Below, in pieces: positions 60,997-64,000 of a DNA stretch of 64,000 bases. The notes beneath the pieces are model-generated. The model saw nothing but the letters and a program-made list of their open reading frames with translations. It was not told the DNA's origin and made no database searches. This DNA is from Nocardia shimofusensis NBRC 100134. Its GTDB lineage: Bacteria; Actinomycetota; Actinomycetes; Mycobacteriales; Mycobacteriaceae. Numbering within the stretch: the first letter of the stretch is position 1; every line of letters begins with the position of its first letter. Both the position numbers and the translations under genes were made by a program. The stretch lies in contig NZ_BDBT01000015.1 of NCBI RefSeq assembly GCF_001613125.1, positions 1 to 64,000 of the forward strand, given 5' to 3'.

Positions 60997-61893
60997 TCAG
61001 CTGGTCTCGGCCGCGCGCCGGTACCCGCGCACGGCGGGCCAGGCGAAGACCACGATCAGACCGATCGTCCAGGCCAGGGTCTTCAGCAGCGGTTCGGCGA
61101 CCGGACCGCCGTAGGACAAGCCGCGCATGGCGTCGATGGCGGTGCTCATCGGCTGGTTGGCGACGACGTCCTGCAGCCAGGTCGGGTAGGCGAAGACAGG
61201 GACGAAGCCGGTGTTGAAGAACATCAGCAGCGTGTTGATGATGCCGATGACGCTGACCAGCAGCACCCCCTCGGTCAGCGTGGCCAGCGCGGTGACCAGT
61301 ACCGCGAAGCCGACGCCGAACAGCACCGGGATGCCGATGAGCGCGATCGCGGCCAGCGGGCCCTGGCCGAAACGGAAACCGATCATCAGGCCGACGGCGA
61401 GGACGAACAGCGTGGTGATGAGCACGCGGACCGCCTCGGCCAGCAGCCGGCCGGTCAGGCCGGCGGCCCGGTTCATCGGCATGGTGTGGAAGCGGGCGAG
61501 CAGGCCGGTGGCCTTCTCGGTCTTGAACCCGAGCGCGCTGACCACCGCGCCCGACATGGCCGCGACCAGGCAGATCATCGGCACCTGGCCGTAGACCGAC
61601 GGCATGCCGGTGGCCGAGGAGATGGCGTTGCCGAGCACGATCTTGAACATCAGCAGGGTGGCCGCCGGATACACCAGGGTCTGGATGGTGGTCGCGGGGT
61701 CGCGCATCCAGCCGATCAGCAGTCGCTTGCACTGCAGCAGACTGTGCCGGGCCCAGGTGGCCGGTGAGTTCTCCGATCGCGCGGGCACCGCGGGCAACTG
61801 CTGGAAGCCCTCGGTTCGCGGCTGCTCGCTCGTCGCGCTCGCCTCCTCGGGTGGGGTCGCTGTGGCTTTCACCGTGGTCTGCACCGAACTCAT
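60997..61893 (-). CDS. ABC-2 type permease, DrrB-like, second subunit
   Basis: A 298-residue protein with a 45-residue hydrophilic N-terminus and six membrane helices. It has the ABC-2 layout (RLLIGWMRDPATTIQTLVYP, ATGLLARFHTMPMNRAAGLT, QPMSTAIDAMRGLSYGG). The ATG overlaps the preceding permease stop (ATGA). Forms a heteromeric exporter with the two genes upstream. Confidence 0.9.
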   Translation of the reverse strand: MSSVQTTVKATATPPEEASATSEQPRTEGFQQLPAVPARSENSPATWARHSLLQCKRLLIGWMRDPATTIQTLVYPAATLLMFKIVLGNAISSATGMPSVYGQVPMICLVAAMSGAVVSALGFKTEKATGLLARFHTMPMNRAAGLTGRLLAEAVRVLITTLFVLAVGLMIGFRFGQGPLAAIALIGIPVLFGVGFAVLVTALATLTEGVLLVSVIGIINTLLMFFNTGFVPVFAYPTWLQDVVANQPMSTAIDAMRGLSYGGPVAEPLLKTLAWTIGLIVVFAWPAVRGYRRAAETS

Positions 61894-62702
61894 GCCCGCC
61901 TCACACTCGCCCACACCGCGAACGGGGTGAATACCAAAGCCAAACCGACGACCCATGCCAGCGGCACCCACAGCACGCCCCAGCTCACGCCGTCCGCGGC
62001 CATGTCGCGCAGAGCGAAAGAGAACTGGGAGACCGGCTGATTGCGCACGAACGGCTGGATCCACTCGGGGAAATTGCGCTCGGGAACGAACCCGCAGGAG
62101 AGCATGCCGAAGATGAGCGTCGGCAGGGTGAGCGCCTGACTGAGCTGCTCGGGACTCTTGGTCAGGCTGCCCAGGCCGTCGGCGCCGACCGCGAGCACGG
62201 TGCCGACCGCCACGGAGAAGACGCAGAACAGAACGGCCTGCCACACGCCTGCCTCGAACCGGAACCCGATCATGTGACCGAACAGCAGGGCGCCGACCAG
62301 TGACGTCAGCGACCGCACGAGACCGGCGCTGATACGCGAGAGGAACGGCACGAGCGTGCCGATCGGCATGGTCTGCAGCCGGGTGCTCAGGCCGGTCATC
62401 GCCTCGAAGGCGGCCAGCTGGGCATTGGAGAGCATGGTGACCGACATGGTCTGCAGCACGATGATCGGCATGACGAACTGCGCGTAGTCGATGCCCTGGA
62501 ACTTCATCACGTAACGCAGCGGCAGATAGAAGCCGAGGGTGAAGACCAGCGGGGTGATGAACGCGACGACCAGTTCGCCCTTGGTGGCCATCGTCCACAC
62601 CACGCGACCGGTGAGCGCGCGCCACTGGGCGAACGACGAGGGCTTGGCCTGCGGTAGCTCGGCGAACAGGTCGGTGCGGGAGTGCTCGGCGACGGCGGTC
62701 AC
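61890..62702 (-). CDS. ABC-2 type permease, DrrB-like, first subunit
   Basis: A 270-residue protein with six membrane helices and ABC-2 motifs (LSTRLQTMPIGTLVPFLSRI, FVPERNFPEWIQPFVRNQPV). Start GTG overlaps the ATPase stop (GTGA). Paralogous in layout to the next permease. Confidence 0.9.
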   Translation of the reverse strand: MTAVAEHSRTDLFAELPQAKPSSFAQWRALTGRVVWTMATKGELVVAFITPLVFTLGFYLPLRYVMKFQGIDYAQFVMPIIVLQTMSVTMLSNAQLAAFEAMTGLSTRLQTMPIGTLVPFLSRISAGLVRSLTSLVGALLFGHMIGFRFEAGVWQAVLFCVFSVAVGTVLAVGADGLGSLTKSPEQLSQALTLPTLIFGMLSCGFVPERNFPEWIQPFVRNQPVSQFSFALRDMAADGVSWGVLWVPLAWVVGLALVFTPFAVWASVRRA

Positions 62703-63706
62703 GCGTGACCGCCCGAATGGCCGGTGATGGACAGGAACACGTCGTCGAGCGAGGGCCTGCGCAGAGCGATGTCGGCCAGTTCGACGCCGGCCGAGTCGAG
62801 CCTGCGCAGCGCTTCGGCGAGGGTGGCCGCGCCGTCGGGCGCGGGGATCGACAGACGGTCACCGCCGTCGCCCGCCTCGGCTCCGGCCAGCACCGCGGGG
62901 GGCACCAGATCGCCGAGGGCGTAGGCGGCGATGTTCAGCTTGCTCGGGTCCAGCGGGACGACCTCGCAGTAGCTGCCGCCGGTGCGCTCCTTGAGCTGGT
63001 CGGCGGTGCCCTCGGCGATGACCGTGCCCTTGTCGATGACGATGATGTTGTCACTGAGCACGTCGGCCTCTTCGAGGTACTGCGTGGTCAGCAGGACGGT
63101 GATGCCTTGATCCTTGAGGACGTTCACCAGATCCCACACGCCCTGGCGGCTGCGCGGGTCCAGACCGGTGGTCGGCTCGTCGAGGAAGACCACCTCGGGG
63201 CGCACCACCAGGCCGCAGGCGATGTCCACGCGCCTGCGCATACCGCCGGAGAAGGTGCGCACCGCGCGCTTGCCCGCGCCGACGAGGTCGAACTCCTCGA
63301 GCAGAGTGTCCGCGCGCTTGCGGGCGGCGGACTTGCCCAGGCCCATCAGCCTGCCGAACAGTTCGAGGTTCTCGCGGCCGGAGAGGTTCTCGTCGAGGGC
63401 GGCGTACTGGCCGGTCATCATGATCGAGCGGCGCACCCCCGCCGGGTCGGTGCGCACATCGTGACCGGCGACGATCGCGGTGCCGGAGTCCGGGCGCAGC
63501 AGCGTCGAGAGAACCTTGACAGTGGTGGTCTTGCCCGCGCCGTTGGGGCCGAGGATGCCGAGCACGCTCGCCTTGGCCGCGGTGAAGCTGATACCGCGCA
63601 GCGCGTGCACCTCGCCGAAGGATTTGTGCACGTCCTCCACGACGACCGCGGGGTCGATTGCCGCGGGCTCGCCTGCGGGTGATTCGGCCTGGGGGGAACT
63701 CGGCAT
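62699..63706 (-). CDS. ABC transporter ATPase, DrrA-like
   Basis: A 335-residue protein. Walker A GPNGAGKTT (about residue 53), Q-loop MTGQYAALDENLSG, signature FSGGMRRRVDIACGLVV, Walker B VVFLDEPTTGLDPRS, H-loop TTQYLEE, then the DrrA-type C-terminal domain ending IALRRPSLDDVFLSITGH. The family exports antibiotics or lipids (daunorubicin, phthiocerol dimycocerosate, glycopeptidolipids). The ATG at 63706 follows GGAGAG. First gene of a three-gene operon with four-base overlaps. Confidence 0.92.
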   Translation of the reverse strand: MPSSPQAESPAGEPAAIDPAVVVEDVHKSFGEVHALRGISFTAAKASVLGILGPNGAGKTTTVKVLSTLLRPDSGTAIVAGHDVRTDPAGVRRSIMMTGQYAALDENLSGRENLELFGRLMGLGKSAARKRADTLLEEFDLVGAGKRAVRTFSGGMRRRVDIACGLVVRPEVVFLDEPTTGLDPRSRQGVWDLVNVLKDQGITVLLTTQYLEEADVLSDNIIVIDKGTVIAEGTADQLKERTGGSYCEVVPLDPSKLNIAAYALGDLVPPAVLAGAEAGDGGDRLSIPAPDGAATLAEALRRLDSAGVELADIALRRPSLDDVFLSITGHSGGHA

Positions 63707-63922
63707 CAACTCTCCACTGTCTACGCCCTCGGCGAGGAATGTCACCGAACGGCTGCTCGAACTCGTCGCGGTGATGATCCCTACCGCCCGGCCAGATGTT
63801 ACCGGCATCCGCTTCGGATGGCGGCCGAGCGACGAACCCCGCGACGGACGGACCCGGCTCACAACATAAGACAAACTATGGCGTTGGTCACAATTCGTCA
63901 GTAAGGTTCGGGCCCCGGGGAA

Positions 63923-64000
63923 TCACCGCTGGTCGCGCCGTTCGTACATCGGACGACGGCGCCGCGCCCGTCCTTGTCGGGCGGGTCGCGGCGGCCATAG
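63923..64000 (-). CDS. C-terminal tail of a gene entering from the right edge
   Basis: The minus-strand frame from base 64000 to the TGA at 63923-63925 encodes 25 residues ending RARRRRPMYERRDQR. The strongly basic end is typical of the cytosolic tail of a membrane protein. Only this part is visible, so function is unknown and the call rests on frame and composition. Confidence 0.35.
   Translation of the reverse strand, partial: LWPPRPARQGRARRRRPMYERRDQR

Overview
The window is high-GC actinobacterial DNA, most likely from Nocardia or a close relative. The evidence is the GC-rich third codon positions, the many GTG and TTG starts, the short adenylate kinase without a LID insertion, and type VII secretion (ESX) substrate genes with CpnT-like N-terminal domains, EspG and WXG100 partners. 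An IdeR-type iron box and an S10/spc ribosomal protein cluster interrupted by non-ribosomal genes also fit. The species call is inference; no rRNA gene or unique marker is present.

Layout. (1) 1-16053: a type VII secretion and polymorphic toxin region. A minus-strand module (large Pro/Gly-rich ESX substrate, EspG, WXG100-like, YbaB-like, CpnT-like toxin running off the left edge) lies back to back with a plus-strand module (WXG100-like, YbaB-like, two minus-strand Cys-rich accessory genes, then a 1933-residue toxin). The toxin ends in a DNA/RNA non-specific nuclease domain and is followed by a YezG-like and a SUKH/SMI1-like immunity gene. The housekeeping gene dtd sits between the modules. 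(2) 16160-21736: minus-strand end of the spc cluster (rpsH-rplF-rplR-rpsE-rpmD-rplO, then secY-adk-map after a strong terminator). (3) 22020-37783: about 16 kb of unrelated genes splitting rpsN from rpsH: a hydrolase/TetR pair, two Uma2 nuclease-like paralogues near its ends, three tandem von Willebrand A proteins, a DUF4352 lipoprotein, an ion transporter, and a mazEF-type pair. (4) 37953-39392: rplN-rplX-rplE-rpsN with its own promoter and terminator. (5) 39590-49906: a second insertion of about 10 kb: a BacA/Rv1819c-like ABC exporter-type protein, an IdeR-boxed siderophore-binding lipoprotein with a SagB-type oxidase, a PAF-acetylhydrolase-like lipase, an RluA-type pseudouridine synthase, a CPBP protease, small secreted proteins and a vapBC pair. 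(6) 50043-55331: the S10 operon from rpsJ to rpsQ. (7) 55946-64000: a large secreted protein, DUF2804 and DUF4442 proteins, a lycopene-cyclase-like enzyme, a DrrA/B-like ABC exporter and the C-terminal tail of one more gene.

How it works together. The ribosomal genes share one strand and are cut into units, each with its own signals: rpsJ, rplN and rpsH have strikingly similar promoter plus initial-transcript sequences, and inverted-repeat terminators follow rpsQ, rpsN and rplO. The left 16 kb looks like an interbacterial or host-directed toxin island exported by a type VII system encoded elsewhere. No rRNA, tRNA, CRISPR array, prophage or insertion sequence was seen.
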